From NCBI RefSeq assembly GCF_030813635.1, contig NZ_JAUSUM010000002.1, forward strand, positions 496,001 to 560,000: a DNA stretch of 64,000 nucleotides, given 5' to 3'. This stretch comes from Salibacterium salarium (GTDB lineage: Bacteria > Bacillota > Bacilli > Bacillales > Marinococcaceae). Position numbers and translations under genes: made by a program. The notes beneath the pieces were generated by a model, which made no database searches, was not told where the DNA came from, and saw only the letters and a list, made by a program, of their open reading frames with translations. Positions 38,212 to 47,336 of the stretch are shown one piece after another. Position 1 is the first letter of the stretch, and the number at the start of each line of letters is the position of its first letter.

Positions 38212-38327
38212 TGTTATAGGATGCCATTAGTTGAGGTAGCCATTATCTATTTGCAAAGCTTTTTTATTCTTAATCGACCAACATACTGTCCACTACGATA
38301 TAATTATTGCACCTACTCCCGTGTATT

Positions 38328-38660
38328 TTATTCCTCCTTAGATGTCGCCATCGCTCTACTTTTATTCAACGGCTTTAATATAGTACGTTGAAGCGGAACG
38401 CCTCCCATTGGTAATGTTCGTGTCACTAGCATAAATGTTTCTCCATCTATGAGAAAATAACCGTGACCTTTATAAACTGCGCTCTTTCCTTGATTTGTCA
38501 ACTTCTCTTCTACAGCTTTCGCATGGTCATTTAAGCTATAATAACGATTCCTTAGATTGAAAGCGATATAACCTTTTCGATAACCCATTAACCAATTAAA
38601 TAAAACAAACGAGCCAATCAATACTGTAATCACAAATAAAATTTCTAGTGGCACAAACAT
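38328..38660 (-). CDS. Single-pass membrane protein of unknown function
   Basis: The 110-residue product has one N-terminal hydrophobic segment (ILFVITVLIGSFVLFNWLM), then a basic and soluble region with YKGHGYFLIDGETFMLVTR that looks like a small beta domain. A GAGG-type site (GGGAGGAATG) precedes the ATG. It is flanked by the repeat above. No family recognised. Confidence 0.65.
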   Translation of the reverse strand: MFVPLEILFVITVLIGSFVLFNWLMGYRKGYIAFNLRNRYYSLNDHAKAVEEKLTNQGKSAVYKGHGYFLIDGETFMLVTRTLPMGGVPLQRTILKPLNKSRAMATSKEE

Positions 38661-38789
38661 TCCTCCCTTTCTTTTTTCTTTTTTTACGAATAGGTATTAA
38701 ATTCGTTTCATTTATTTGTTAATTTTCAATATAGAAACCATTTCTTTTGCTATGATAAAATAATGATATATTATAAGAGGAGCAAAATT

Positions 38790-39218
38790 ATGAATAGAGA
38801 ATTTGATCATATCGGCATTGCTGTTCGCGACTTGGAACAGTCGATTCATTTTTATACAGAAATATTAGGTGGAGTATTGATTGATAGATACAGAAGTGAA
38901 GCAAAAGGCGTAGAAAGCGAAATTGCAATAATACATGTTAATGACAGTAGAATTGAATTACTCCTCCCAACCAACAACACTACCTCTCCCATTGCTCGTT
39001 TTATAAAGCAAAAAGGCAAAGGCGTGCACCACTTAGCATATCGAGTGGATGACTTAGAACAAGCGATTCAATACCTAGACTCTCAAGGTATTCGCACTAT
39101 GAAAAATACACTGCGTACAAATAAGCATGGCAGGCGGCTGATTTATTTAAACCCAGCGGACACAGAAGGAACAATTATTGAGTATTGTGATTACCCATAC
39201 CACAATAACGGATTATAA
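38790..39218 (+). CDS. VOC-family protein, methylmalonyl-CoA epimerase-like
   Basis: The 142-residue protein has paired beta-alpha-beta-beta-beta modules: DHIGIAVRDLEQSIHFYTEI (metal His) and GVHHLAYRVDDLEQAIQYL (metal His), ending with GTIIEYCDY (metal Glu). The order of these ligands and the spacing fit methylmalonyl-CoA epimerases, though no mutase is nearby, so a glyoxalase-type role is possible. ATG 38790 follows AGAGGAGC. Confidence 0.85.
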   Translation: MNREFDHIGIAVRDLEQSIHFYTEILGGVLIDRYRSEAKGVESEIAIIHVNDSRIELLLPTNNTTSPIARFIKQKGKGVHHLAYRVDDLEQAIQYLDSQGIRTMKNTLRTNKHGRRLIYLNPADTEGTIIEYCDYPYHNNGL

Positions 39219-39364
39219 TTACTTACTTGAAGTATTCTTACATTGTATTCAAGAATACTTCTTGTATGATTAAATTGCGCTATGTTCACGTTCACTTCCA
39301 ATAACATCTCCTTTTCTACCTACAAATGCTGTTTTCCTTTACCTTAGTTAAGGAGTGAAACGTC

Positions 39365-40114
39365 ATGTATGATTTAGGAACGATGCAACTTGTTCTTATT
39401 GTTTTATGCTCTCTTTTGATTGGGGTTTCAAAAACAGGCATGCCTACCCTTGGTATTTTAGTTGTAGCAACAATGGCATCAATTTTTCCAGCGAGAGCAT
39501 CGATTGGTATCGTTCTTCCGATGCTTATTACAGCAGACGTTATTGCAGTTACCTATTATCGGCGTAGTGTCAATTGGAGAACATTAATATCCCTATTGCC
39601 TTGGGTACTGGGCGGTTTAATTATCGGGTTCATTGTTTTATTTTTCATTGAAGCGAGTCGGCCTGTAGAAATTATTTTAGGTATTATTATTCTGCTGATG
39701 ATTGGTATTCAATTTGCTAAAGAACGCTCTAGTGCTCAATGGATGGCAGCCATACCGCAATCCAGTTGGTTTGTAGGAGTAATGGGAACGTTGGCTGGAT
39801 TTACTACTATGATTGGGAATGCAGCCGGCCCCATTATGGCTATATTTTTACTAGCAATCGCACTGCCTAAACAAGAATTCATCGGAACAGGAGCCTGGTT
39901 TTTCCTGTCCGTTAACTTAATTAAAGTGCCGTTGTATATCAGCTTAGGTTTAATTACAATGGACTCCCTCACTTTTAATGTGTGGCTCATTCCGGGTATA
40001 TTAATAGGAACTTACATTGGGATAAAAAGTTTACCGTATATTCCTCAAAAAATCTTTAACATTATTATTTTACTGCTAGCGGTGTTTGGAGGAATACGCC
40101 TTCTCATGGCGTGA
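39365..40114 (+). CDS. TauE/SafE-family anion exporter
   Basis: The 249-residue membrane protein has about eight hydrophobic segments arranged as two repeats. N-terminal VLCSLLIGVSKTGMPTLGIL and later LAGFTTMIGNAAGPIMAIFLLA are the duplicated TauE/SafE signatures. Members export sulfite, sulfoacetate or related anions; the sulfite reductase operon 4 kb away makes sulfite a plausible but unproven substrate. AAGGAGTG lies just upstream. Confidence 0.88.
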   Translation: MYDLGTMQLVLIVLCSLLIGVSKTGMPTLGILVVATMASIFPARASIGIVLPMLITADVIAVTYYRRSVNWRTLISLLPWVLGGLIIGFIVLFFIEASRPVEIILGIIILLMIGIQFAKERSSAQWMAAIPQSSWFVGVMGTLAGFTTMIGNAAGPIMAIFLLAIALPKQEFIGTGAWFFLSVNLIKVPLYISLGLITMDSLTFNVWLIPGILIGTYIGIKSLPYIPQKIFNIIILLLAVFGGIRLLMA

Positions 40115-40124
40115 TCATTTTATT

Positions 40125-40928
40125 TCAATTAAAAAAATGTTTTTTAAACCAGTTTTCACACAGTTCTGTCCAAATGGAAACATCCGAATCATTTGCTACT
40201 AACCCTAAACCATGTCTTCCACTTTCGAATGTGTGACACTCAAATGGCACATTCATTTTGCTCAAGGCACTGGCAAACAACAAGCTGTTTTCTACAGGGA
40301 CAGCTTCATCATCTGCCGTATGCCAAATAAAAGTCGGAGGTGTTTTTTCACTGACTTGTGTTTCCAACGATAATGAGTGTTGTAGTTCTTTGTCCTTATC
40401 ATCTCCGAGTAAGTGTTCCATTGAGCCTTGATGGCGATGTTCTTTGAAAGAAATTACCGGATAACATAATGCTATTGCATCAGGGCGGCTTGATTCTTTT
40501 TCTATTGAATCAGCCGCCTTTATGTTACCTTCATCAAAATATGTACCAGCAGTAGCAGCCAAATGTCCACCAGCAGAAAAACCAAGTATTCCAATTTTCT
40601 CGCCATTTATGTTCCACTCTTTTGCATGTCTTCTAACATAACGAATCGCACGTTGCAGATCCATTAATGGTGCTGGATGTTTGTAAGGATGTACCCTGTA
40701 ATTTAACACGAATGCAGATATGCCAATTGTGTTTAACCATTGAGCCACCGGTTCCCCTTCATGTTCTGCTCTATGCGTGTATCCACCGCCTGGGCATACA
40801 ATTACAGCAGGAGTCGGTTGAGTCGAGTGTATTACATAGGTAGTGAAAGATGGAATTACTTCCCCCTCTTCCTCCATTGCAAAAGGAAAAGAACCTTCCC
40901 ACAGTTTGATTATTTGGTTATCTGTCAT
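40125..40928 (-). CDS. Alpha/beta-hydrolase esterase (BD-FAE/acetyl xylan esterase-like)
   Basis: The 267-residue cytoplasmic hydrolase has an oxyanion loop PGGGYTHRAEHEGEPVA, the nucleophile elbow GFSAGGHLA, the acid in HTADDEAVPVENSLLF and the His in SGRHGLGL. These are marks of family esterases that deacetylate or deferuloylate hemicellulose oligosaccharides. It could complement the arabinan enzymes at 23-30 kb. ATG 40928 follows GGAGGAGG; the longer ORF upstream is not used. Confidence 0.85.
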   Translation of the reverse strand: MTDNQIIKLWEGSFPFAMEEEGEVIPSFTTYVIHSTQPTPAVIVCPGGGYTHRAEHEGEPVAQWLNTIGISAFVLNYRVHPYKHPAPLMDLQRAIRYVRRHAKEWNINGEKIGILGFSAGGHLAATAGTYFDEGNIKAADSIEKESSRPDAIALCYPVISFKEHRHQGSMEHLLGDDKDKELQHSLSLETQVSEKTPPTFIWHTADDEAVPVENSLLFASALSKMNVPFECHTFESGRHGLGLVANDSDVSIWTELCENWFKKHFFN

Positions 40929-41062
40929 TTTCTTGCCTCCTCCATTCCTTTTACTATAAACTTCTGGACGTAATAGTAATATCCCTTTTATATGCCCGAA
41001 TAGATATAGTATTTCTTGCAAACACTTCTTATTAAATGACTATGGAATAAGGAGGAATAAAA

Positions 41063-42619
41063 GTGTCAGACCGATTACCAACATATCCAGAACCTTATTG
41101 GCAAGATACCTTTGACTTACCCGATTTTGGCACATTAGAGAATGATGAATCAGCGGATGTCGTTATTGTAGGTGGGGGTATTACCGGTATTACAGCAGCT
41201 TATTTGTTATCGAAAGAAGGTAAAGAAGTTGTCTTATTAGAAGCCAATAACCTATTAAACGGAACAACCGGTCATACAACAGCAAAAATTACTGCTCAAC
41301 ACGGTTTGATATACGATGAATTTATCCAGCATTTTGGAAAAACAAAGGCGAGACTTTATTACGAATCCCAATCAGAAGCATTAAAATTTATAAAGCAAAC
41401 GATAAATGAAAAAAAGTTAGAATCTGATTTTAAAATCGAAGATGCGGTTTTATACGCGACAACAGATGAATATGCAATGAAATTGGAAAAGGAGTATGAA
41501 GCTTATAAAGCATTGCATATCGATGGAGAGCTCGTTGATAACATTCCATTTCCCATAGATGTACATAATGCGCTTTCCATGAAAACTCAGGCTCAGTTTC
41601 ATCCACTCCATTACTTAAAACATCTCGTGCAAGAAGTTTTAGATAACGGAGGACGGATTTATGAAAAGACAACGGCAGTCAATATAGAAAAACCAGAAGC
41701 AACTGTGTTAACTCGTAATAACAAACGTATTATGTGTAATTACGTTTTGGCCTGTTCTCATTTCCCTTTTTATGAAGGGACGGGCTTCTACTCTACTCGT
41801 TTGCATGCCGATCGTTCCTACGCGCTGGCTGCAAAAACGAACACAACTTATCCTGGTGGTATGTATTTAAGTGTTGATCAACCATCACGTTCTCTTCGTT
41901 CAGCCACAATGAATGGAGAAGAAATTGTCATCATCGGCGGAGAAAGTCATAAAACGGGACAGGGGAAAGATACGTTAGAACATTACAAAGCATTACAAAA
42001 TTATGCTGACAGCATTCTTGAAAAACCAGACATTCTTTATCGCTGGTCCGCTCAAGATTTGATAACTTTAGACAAACTTCCTTATATTGGAGAAATAACT
42101 TCTTCACAGCCTAATGTTCTCATTGCAACAGGATTTAGAAAATGGGGTATGACGAACGGAACCGCAGCTGCACTTTTATTGAAAGACATTGTGTTAGGTA
42201 ACGACAATCCATATAAACGTTTATATACTCCATCTCGATTTTATGCTAATCCTAGTTTGAAGAATTTTTTAATGGAAAACGCAGACGTGTCCAAACATTT
42301 AATAAAAGGAAAACTAGAAACTCCTTCAACATCAATTGAAGACATATCTCATGATGACGCAGCTGTTTTCAAAACAAATGGTCAACGAAAAGGAGCTTAT
42401 AAAGATAGTGACGGAAATGTTTTCGTTGTTGATACTACCTGTACCCATATGGGTTGTGAAGTAGAATGGAATCACGGTGACAGGACATGGGACTGTCCTT
42501 GTCATGGGTCAAGGTTTTCCTATAAAGGTGAAGTAATAGAAGGACCGGCAGAAAAGCCGTTACAGCAACATGACCATACGATTCTCGATAACATTACTAG
42601 CGAGAACTCTGGATATTAA
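41063..42619 (+). CDS. FAD-dependent oxidoreductase with C-terminal Rieske domain (YhfW-like)
   Basis: The 518-residue protein has a DAO-type FAD domain (VVIVGGGITGITAAYLLSKEG, about residues 33-55) and a Rieske 2Fe-2S domain at the end, with CTHMGCEVEW and CPCHGSRF giving the two Cys and two His ligands. This fusion is widespread in Bacillus (YhfW), with unknown substrate. GTG start follows AAGGAGGAA. It probably oxidises an amine or amino acid with electrons passing to the Rieske centre (inference). Confidence 0.92.
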   Translation: MSDRLPTYPEPYWQDTFDLPDFGTLENDESADVVIVGGGITGITAAYLLSKEGKEVVLLEANNLLNGTTGHTTAKITAQHGLIYDEFIQHFGKTKARLYYESQSEALKFIKQTINEKKLESDFKIEDAVLYATTDEYAMKLEKEYEAYKALHIDGELVDNIPFPIDVHNALSMKTQAQFHPLHYLKHLVQEVLDNGGRIYEKTTAVNIEKPEATVLTRNNKRIMCNYVLACSHFPFYEGTGFYSTRLHADRSYALAAKTNTTYPGGMYLSVDQPSRSLRSATMNGEEIVIIGGESHKTGQGKDTLEHYKALQNYADSILEKPDILYRWSAQDLITLDKLPYIGEITSSQPNVLIATGFRKWGMTNGTAAALLLKDIVLGNDNPYKRLYTPSRFYANPSLKNFLMENADVSKHLIKGKLETPSTSIEDISHDDAAVFKTNGQRKGAYKDSDGNVFVVDTTCTHMGCEVEWNHGDRTWDCPCHGSRFSYKGEVIEGPAEKPLQQHDHTILDNITSENSGY

Positions 42620-42630
42620 GGGCAAAATAA

Positions 42631-42668
42631 AGAAAAGCATGAATCAATAACAGACCCATGCTTTTCTT
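42631..42668. terminator. Bidirectional terminator
   Basis: AGAAAAGCATG/CATGCTTTTCT perfect stem with a 15-base loop and U-rich exits on both sides, between two convergent genes. Confidence 0.88.
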
Positions 42669-42676
42669 TATTTACT

Positions 42677-43258
42677 TTATACTAAATCACAAGCTTCGCC
42701 CGGTATCCAGTGCTCATCTTTACCTTCCCATTTTACATTACAGCCAATTGGATTCGTTAATGGTGTCGTAACGGTTTTCCCTTCCAAATGCTCGGATAAC
42801 GCATTTTCAAGGTCATTTACTGTTATTTGGCTGACGTGTTTTGGCTGATCGACACCTCTTCCGGTATATACTAATTCCCGATTTTCATCAAACACGTAAA
42901 AATGCGGCGTACGTAATGCTCCATAGAATTCAGCCACTTCTTGGGTTTCATCATGCAAATATATCCATGGAAACTGCTGATCATCCATTCTTTTCACCAT
43001 ATCTTCAAAAGAATCATCAGGTTTGGTATATTTACTATTTGCATTTATTCCAACAAACATAACGCCCTGTCTTTGAAATTTTTCTGCAGTGTTTCTTGTT
43101 ACTTCATCGGACCCAACTACAAAAGGACAATGATTGCACGTGAAAAATAAAACAAGTAATTTCGCATCCGAAAAATCAGTAAGTGTATATGTGTTTCCGT
43201 CTGTTGCAGGTAACGAAAAGTCTGGTGCTTTTTCACCAATTTGTAATGTAAAAGCCAT
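42677..43258 (-). CDS. Thioredoxin-fold peroxiredoxin-like protein
   Basis: The 193-residue AhpC/TSA-type protein starts [20 protein letters not shown] and has [13 protein letters not shown] with a CNHC motif near residue 40, then [12 protein letters not shown]. The group is annotated as thioredoxin family redoxins with a NHCPF centre; it is likely a thiol oxidoreductase. A C-terminal [20 protein letters not shown] has two further Cys that may resolve a disulfide. Confidence 0.88.
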   Translation of the reverse strand: MAFTLQIGEKAPDFSLPATDGNTYTLTDFSDAKLLVLFFTCNHCPFVVGSDEVTRNTAEKFQRQGVMFVGINANSKYTKPDDSFEDMVKRMDDQQFPWIYLHDETQEVAEFYGALRTPHFYVFDENRELVYTGRGVDQPKHVSQITVNDLENALSEHLEGKTVTTPLTNPIGCNVKWEGKDEHWIPGEACDLV

Positions 43259-43385
43259 TCGTAATACACCCTCCCCTAATTTTTAAATATGTCCTCATCC
43301 CTTCTTTAAAAAATCTTCAACAATATTCATGGAATTTCCTGTGTTATAATTAAAATAAATATTTCATTTATGGGAGAGAGTATAT

Positions 43386-43505
43386 ATGGACGAAAATCAG
43401 TATAAGAGAGATAAATATTTAGCACAAATAGCAGAAGATATTAGATGGATTAAATGGATTCTCATTATTCTTTTCATTTATCTCATTCTATCTAATTCAT
43501 TATAG
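43386..43505 (+). CDS. Small 39-residue membrane protein
   Basis: ATG 43386, preceded by GGGAGAG, opens a frame starting MDENQYKRDKYLAQIAEDIR and ending in a hydrophobic helix (WILIILFIYLILSNSL). A charged amphipathic head plus one C-terminal membrane helix is typical of small tail-anchored proteins. Its last 14 bases overlap, on the opposite strand, the end of the M50 protease gene. No family is recognised. Confidence 0.55.
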   Translation: MDENQYKRDKYLAQIAEDIRWIKWILIILFIYLILSNSL

Positions 43506-44175
43506 TGTTTAGAAATGGATTATATCCTAACCAAACCGCACACCCCAACACAAAGAAAAGCAATCCTTGAATGAGAAACAAAAAGCCCCAAAATGAAGCT
43601 GGTACATAAGTTAATCTAGCTAAAATAGACGCATCTCCAGCGGATTCAGGTGATTTTATACTTATAATAAAAACCTGGCAACAGCTGATCATAGCCTGTA
43701 CTAATAAAATAAAACCAAACCCTGTCAGTATATATGCTATCACTTGGTTTGCATCATGACTCCACAAAAAATATGCCATTATGAACATTGAAATAATCCA
43801 AAAAACACCAAAACTATTCCTAACCCAAAAGACTAAACTAAGCGTGAGAAAAATCAATAGAACGATTCCTAATCCACTATACCATTCATTTCTAATTACA
43901 TACATAATTAATACGGCTATCACGGATGCAAATGGGTAGCCCGCTATTGATGTTATAAATAATCCAAACTTGTGATTACTTGTGGCGGCCAGTCCTTCTG
44001 TATTTTTAAATAGAGAAATAGATTTTACTTTTCCTCCAGTCACAACGGCAGCTAAAGCATGCCCGCTTTCGTGTACCAAGGTATGGAAGATAGATAAGTA
44101 TGGTCCGATTATCGGGATATATGTCAAAACAATAACACTAATCCCTACAAACAAAAAAGTCATAAATATATCCAA
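43492..44175 (-). CDS. M50-family membrane metalloprotease
   Basis: The 227-residue integral membrane protein has about six hydrophobic segments and the zinc motif HESGH in TLVHESGHALAAVVTGGKV. It is annotated as M50B-like; members cleave within membranes or act as unknown peptidases. The second metal motif (NxxPxxxxDG type) was not clearly seen, so the activity is less certain. The gene stands alone. Confidence 0.82.
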   Translation of the reverse strand: MDIFMTFLFVGISVIVLTYIPIIGPYLSIFHTLVHESGHALAAVVTGGKVKSISLFKNTEGLAATSNHKFGLFITSIAGYPFASVIAVLIMYVIRNEWYSGLGIVLLIFLTLSLVFWVRNSFGVFWIISMFIMAYFLWSHDANQVIAYILTGFGFILLVQAMISCCQVFIISIKSPESAGDASILARLTYVPASFWGFLFLIQGLLFFVLGCAVWLGYNPFLNTIMN

Positions 44176-44304
44176 AGGAACACCTCACTATCCAAATGCT
44201 GAATATAAAAAAATAGTAACAAATTCGCCCTATTACTTATTCACTGTTTTCAATACAGCGAGTATTGTAGTCATAAAAAATACTTTATGTAATTTTGACG
44301 ATGA

Positions 44305-44356
44305 AGATTCTGCAGATAGCCGTTAAACTGCTTAGGACGTGCGGCCTGCAGAGTCT
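44305..44356. repeat. Inverted repeat upstream of cvfB end
   Basis: AGATTCTGCAG (44305-44315) and CTGCAGAGTCT (44346-44356) pair at 10 of 11 positions with a 30-base loop. Function unknown. Confidence 0.4.
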
Positions 44357-44372
44357 TGACTAACTAAAATAA

Positions 44373-44399
44373 AAACCTCTGGTAAGAATCCAGAGGTTA
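44373..44399 (-). terminator. Terminator of cvfB
   Basis: Stem AACCTCTGG/CCAGAGGTT with seven-base loop, then TTTTATTTTAG on the minus strand. The arm overlaps the stop codon. Confidence 0.82.
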
Positions 44400-45251
44400 G
44401 TCTTTCATTTTTATGGTACCTTCCTTCGTCTGTTCCACAATATCCTGTTTCATTAAGCGGCCAAGCGCGCGTTTGAAAGCTGCTTTGCTGATTTCAAACG
44501 TCTCTTTTATGTCTTCAGGATCACTTTTGTCACTAAATGGTAATTCCCCTTGATTTCTCGTAAGTTTCAATAAAATGGCATGGGAATCCTTGTCCATACT
44601 TTCTAATTTGTTTGGACGAAATGAAACATTTATCGTGCCATCCTCTTTGACGTCAATCACTCTTGCCTCTACCGCTTCTCCTAACCTTGGTTCCCTAGTT
44701 CGTTCACTCTCGTGCAGAAAAGCTCGGTATTTATCTGTTGTCCAAATAAAAGAACCTACTTTTCCTACTCGGTATACAAAACCTGTTATCGTTTGGTTTT
44801 TTAATGAGGCTGGGGCATCTTCCGCTTGATCCATAATCACATCTTCTGTTGCCGGTTTCGCAAAAAGACGACCTTGTTTATCTTGTATCAATGTGCTATA
44901 TAACTGATCGTCCAGCTGCGGCCACATCTCTCTTAAATAAGGTAAATCATCTTTTGAGACGAGTAGATCTTTTGGTGCCCCGATGTCTAAAAATACTCCT
45001 AAGCTTGGCACAACATTAACTACAGGGGCAAAACCGAAAGAATCTTTTGTTACCTCCGGCAGTGTCATCGTTGCTTGTGGTTTTCCTAGTTTGTCGGTGT
45101 AAATAAAAACGCGCACATCTTCTCCTACCTCTAAGTGTCTTGTCGTATTACGGACAGGAAGATCTATGTGGTCGTTTTGCTGAGTTAATGTGAAAGTGTC
45201 AGCCGTTTCGTTTTTAATGTTCCATGTTTGAATCGTACCTGGTTTTATCAT
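44397..45251 (-). CDS. cvfB: S1-domain RNA-binding regulator CvfB (YitL-like)
   Basis: The 284-residue protein has tandem S1-like domains (GVFLDIGAPKDLLVSKDDLP and GSFIWTTDKYRAFLHESE) and a winged-helix C-terminus (GELPFSDKSDPEDIKETFEI). CvfB binds RNA and affects virulence gene expression in Staphylococcus. ATG 45251 and the GTG one codon earlier are equally placed; it starts 3 bases after the exonuclease stop, so the two are coupled. Confidence 0.9.
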   Translation of the reverse strand: MIKPGTIQTWNIKNETADTFTLTQQNDHIDLPVRNTTRHLEVGEDVRVFIYTDKLGKPQATMTLPEVTKDSFGFAPVVNVVPSLGVFLDIGAPKDLLVSKDDLPYLREMWPQLDDQLYSTLIQDKQGRLFAKPATEDVIMDQAEDAPASLKNQTITGFVYRVGKVGSFIWTTDKYRAFLHESERTREPRLGEAVEARVIDVKEDGTINVSFRPNKLESMDKDSHAILLKLTRNQGELPFSDKSDPEDIKETFEISKAAFKRALGRLMKQDIVEQTKEGTIKMKD

Positions 45252-45254
45252 CAC

Positions 45255-46148
45255 TTACCCGCTTTCTGCTGTTTCTTGATTACTATAAAGATCTTGTAGA
45301 GATATTTTTATCCCCATATTCCCAAGACTGTTTATTGCTTTTTCCTCTTTCGCTGTCCAGATTGCTTCTTCAAACGAATACTTAACGGGAGCATCTATAC
45401 GTATTTCAGCCAATTGCCTCGATAAATGCAGCATTTCCTGCCCTGCTTCGAGCTTCTTTTTCAACCCAGGTGATAAGTTATTCATATTCGCAAGCAGTTC
45501 TTCCACCGTTTCGTATTCTTTTAAAAGCTTCAAGGCTGTCTTTTCTCCAATACCTTTCACACCTGGATAATTATCACTCGAATCTCCCATTAACCCTTTC
45601 ATATCTATCATTTGCCTAGCCGTACAACCTTTATGCTCAAAAAGGTTCGTTTCATCATATAGTTGGTAATTTCCTCTTCCCTTTTTCATAATAGCAATGG
45701 TTATATTTTCATCAATCAGCTGCAATAAATCTTGATCTCCGCTGAGTATATATACAGAAGACTGTGGTGCTAATTGGTCTGCTAACGTTCCAATACAATC
45801 ATCTGCTTCAAAATCTTCGACACCTACGTTCGGTACTTCAAAACCATCCATGGCTTCTTTAGCCATATCGAATTGCGGTATTAACTCTTCAGGAGGTTGT
45901 GACCGATTCGCTTTATATTCAGGAAAAAGTCTCGTTCGAAACGTTTTACTTCCCATATCCCAACAACAAATGACATGTGTCGGTTGAAATGTATCCAAAG
46001 CATTTAAGAAGTATTTTATAAATCCATTAACCGCATTTGTCGGAATCCCTTTGTCATTGTACATGAAATTACCATATATAGAAGTGGCAAAAAAACCACG
46101 AAACAGTAAAGCCATACCATCTATAAGCAATACCTTGTCTTTGCTCAT
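45255..46148 (-). CDS. ypcP: 5'-3' exonuclease (stand-alone PolI N-terminal type, YpcP-like)
   Basis: The 297-residue FEN-family nuclease resembles the N-terminal domain of DNA polymerase I. It has the acidic motifs LLIDGMALLFRGFFA, VEDFEADDCIGTLAD, LSGDQDLLQLI and GDSSDNYPGVKGIGEKTALK (helix-hairpin-helix with DxxD). In B. subtilis YpcP has RNase H-like 5' exonuclease activity, helping remove Okazaki primers. It lies ahead of cvfB in an operon. Confidence 0.92.
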   Translation of the reverse strand: MSKDKVLLIDGMALLFRGFFATSIYGNFMYNDKGIPTNAVNGFIKYFLNALDTFQPTHVICCWDMGSKTFRTRLFPEYKANRSQPPEELIPQFDMAKEAMDGFEVPNVGVEDFEADDCIGTLADQLAPQSSVYILSGDQDLLQLIDENITIAIMKKGRGNYQLYDETNLFEHKGCTARQMIDMKGLMGDSSDNYPGVKGIGEKTALKLLKEYETVEELLANMNNLSPGLKKKLEAGQEMLHLSRQLAEIRIDAPVKYSFEEAIWTAKEEKAINSLGNMGIKISLQDLYSNQETAESG

Positions 46149-46246
46149 TAGAAAAACTCCTCCCGATTTTCTTCCCTACGTATCATATCATTTTTTCCCT
46201 TCCTACAGGAATGTAAAATATTAATTATACGTTTATATTGCAAATA

Positions 46247-46273
46247 AAAAACCGCCAACGAATGGCGGTTTTG
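46247..46273 (-). terminator. Terminator of csp
   Basis: Perfect stem AAAACCGCCA/TGGCGGTTTT with a five-base loop, T-rich on the minus strand after it. Confidence 0.88.
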
Positions 46274-46277
46274 ATTA

Positions 46278-46475
46278 TTACTTTTGAACGTTAGAAGCTT
46301 GTGGTCCACGTTGTCCTTCGACTACCTCAAAAGAAACGCTTTGACCTTCATCTAAAGTTTTAAATCCCTCGTCTTGAATAGCGGAGAAGTGTACAAATAC
46401 ATCATCTGCTCCTTCGCGCTCAATAAAACCAAATCCTTTTTCTGCGTTAAACCACTTAACTGTACCTTGTTCCAT
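46278..46475 (-). CDS. Cold shock protein
   Basis: The 65-residue OB-fold protein carries the RNP1 motif KGFGFI and RNP2 DVFVHFSAI. It binds single-stranded RNA and DNA and melts mRNA structure at low temperature. Length and the ending GPQASNVQK match Csp proteins of Bacillus. The mRNA has a leader of roughly 125 bases (see promoter), as usual in cold-regulated csp genes. The paralogue letter (cspB, C or D) cannot be assigned. Confidence 0.96.
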   Translation of the reverse strand: MEQGTVKWFNAEKGFGFIEREGADDVFVHFSAIQDEGFKTLDEGQSVSFEVVEGQRGPQASNVQK

Positions 46476-46606
46476 GTTACAATTCCTCCTTGTATGCTAC
46501 ACGCACACAATCTGTATTCTTAAAACTTGCTCCACTTGATGTTAAGACGAAATAGGATTTTACCTTTTTCTTACTTTAAGAAGCACGAACAATCTTAAGT
46601 TAGTTA

Positions 46607-46635
46607 AGTTTAGCATGGTTTCAAAAATAAAGCAA
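46607..46635 (-). promoter_or_regulatory. Promoter of csp with long leader
   Basis: On the minus strand TTGCTT (46635-46630), 17-base spacer and extended TGCTAAACT (-10 at 46612-46607). It leaves a leader of about 125 bases before the ATG at 46475. Confidence 0.65.
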
Positions 46636-46645
46636 GAACAATTTA

Positions 46646-46987
46646 CTATAAAGTTGCTATTAAATTTTCGGTTAGCTGTTCATTGGTTATACTTGAATGA
46701 GACGTATTCCAAACAGATGACTTATCTTGAATTAATATGGCTTGAGGAGACTCATGTTTGATATTTAAATCTTCAGCTATTTGGTTGGATAACGATCGAG
46801 ATTCAATCACTTTGACATAAAAAAAATCACTCTCTTTCGAATTATTATCATCCGCAAAATGATGAAATTCTTCCCATGCTCCCGCACTTATTGGACAAGT
46901 CGTACTATGTTTAAGAATTATGACAGGCCTACTCTCAGAGAGCTTTAACACACTTTTCCAATCATCACTATCTCTTAATTCTTGCAT
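46646..46987 (-). CDS. brxC: Bacilliredoxin BrxC (YtxJ)
   Basis: The 113-residue thioredoxin-fold protein has ILKHSTTCPISAGAWEEF, where the lone Cys in TCPIS is the monothiol active site. The family removes bacillithiol from S-bacillithiolated proteins. FYVKVIESRSLSNQIAEDL and HESPQAILIQD complete the fold. With FosB and the BstA-like protein it suggests this organism uses bacillithiol. GGAGGG lies upstream. Confidence 0.92.
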   Translation of the reverse strand: MQELRDSDDWKSVLKLSESRPVIILKHSTTCPISAGAWEEFHHFADDNNSKESDFFYVKVIESRSLSNQIAEDLNIKHESPQAILIQDKSSVWNTSHSSITNEQLTENLIATL

Positions 46988-47045
46988 TACTAATAACCCT
47001 CCCTGTTTAAATATTATTTCTATAACGTACAGTATACAAAATTTA

Positions 47046-47082
47046 AAAACATCCAGCCATCATTCACTTGGCCAGATGTTTT
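47046..47082 (-). terminator. Terminator of the YkuS-like gene
   Basis: AAAACATC...GATGTTTT with an inner GCC/GGC pair; the minus strand then runs TTTTTAAATTTTG. Confidence 0.75.
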
Positions 47083-47087
47083 ACAAA

Positions 47088-47336
47088 TTATTGTTGAGCT
47101 AATTTCTGTTCTACTTGATCACAGACTTCATTTGAATTAAATCCATGTGCATTAATAACACTTCCTTGTAGTGCTGTGTTTTGAATGTTCATCATATTTT
47201 GGTCTTGACCAGAAATAACGCAACAATCACAACCGTTGCTGTCTTGCTCTTGTCTTAAGTCAACAATCTCATGCCCTTGATTTTGTAACTGCTGTCTAAT
47301 ATCAGTTAAGGTTTCTTCTACTCCTATTTTAGCCAT
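47088..47336 (-). CDS. YkuS-family small protein (UPF0180)
   Basis: The 82-residue protein starts AKIGVEETLTDIRQQLQNQG and has the family DCCVISGQDQNMMNIQNTAL with a Cys-Asp-Cys-Cys group, close to the YkuS pattern of B. subtilis (81 residues). Its function is unknown. Ribosome binding site AAGGAGGA before ATG is strong. Confidence 0.85.
   Translation of the reverse strand: MAKIGVEETLTDIRQQLQNQGHEIVDLRQEQDSNGCDCCVISGQDQNMMNIQNTALQGSVINAHGFNSNEVCDQVEQKLAQQ

Noticed and set aside
38119-38391. 90-codon plus-strand frame
   Set aside because: It runs through the inverted-repeat element and antisense to the 38328 gene.
31416-40114. cysJI and the TauE-family exporter as one sulfur operon
   Set aside because: They are on opposite strands, 4 kb apart, with unrelated genes between; a functional link remains only a possibility.
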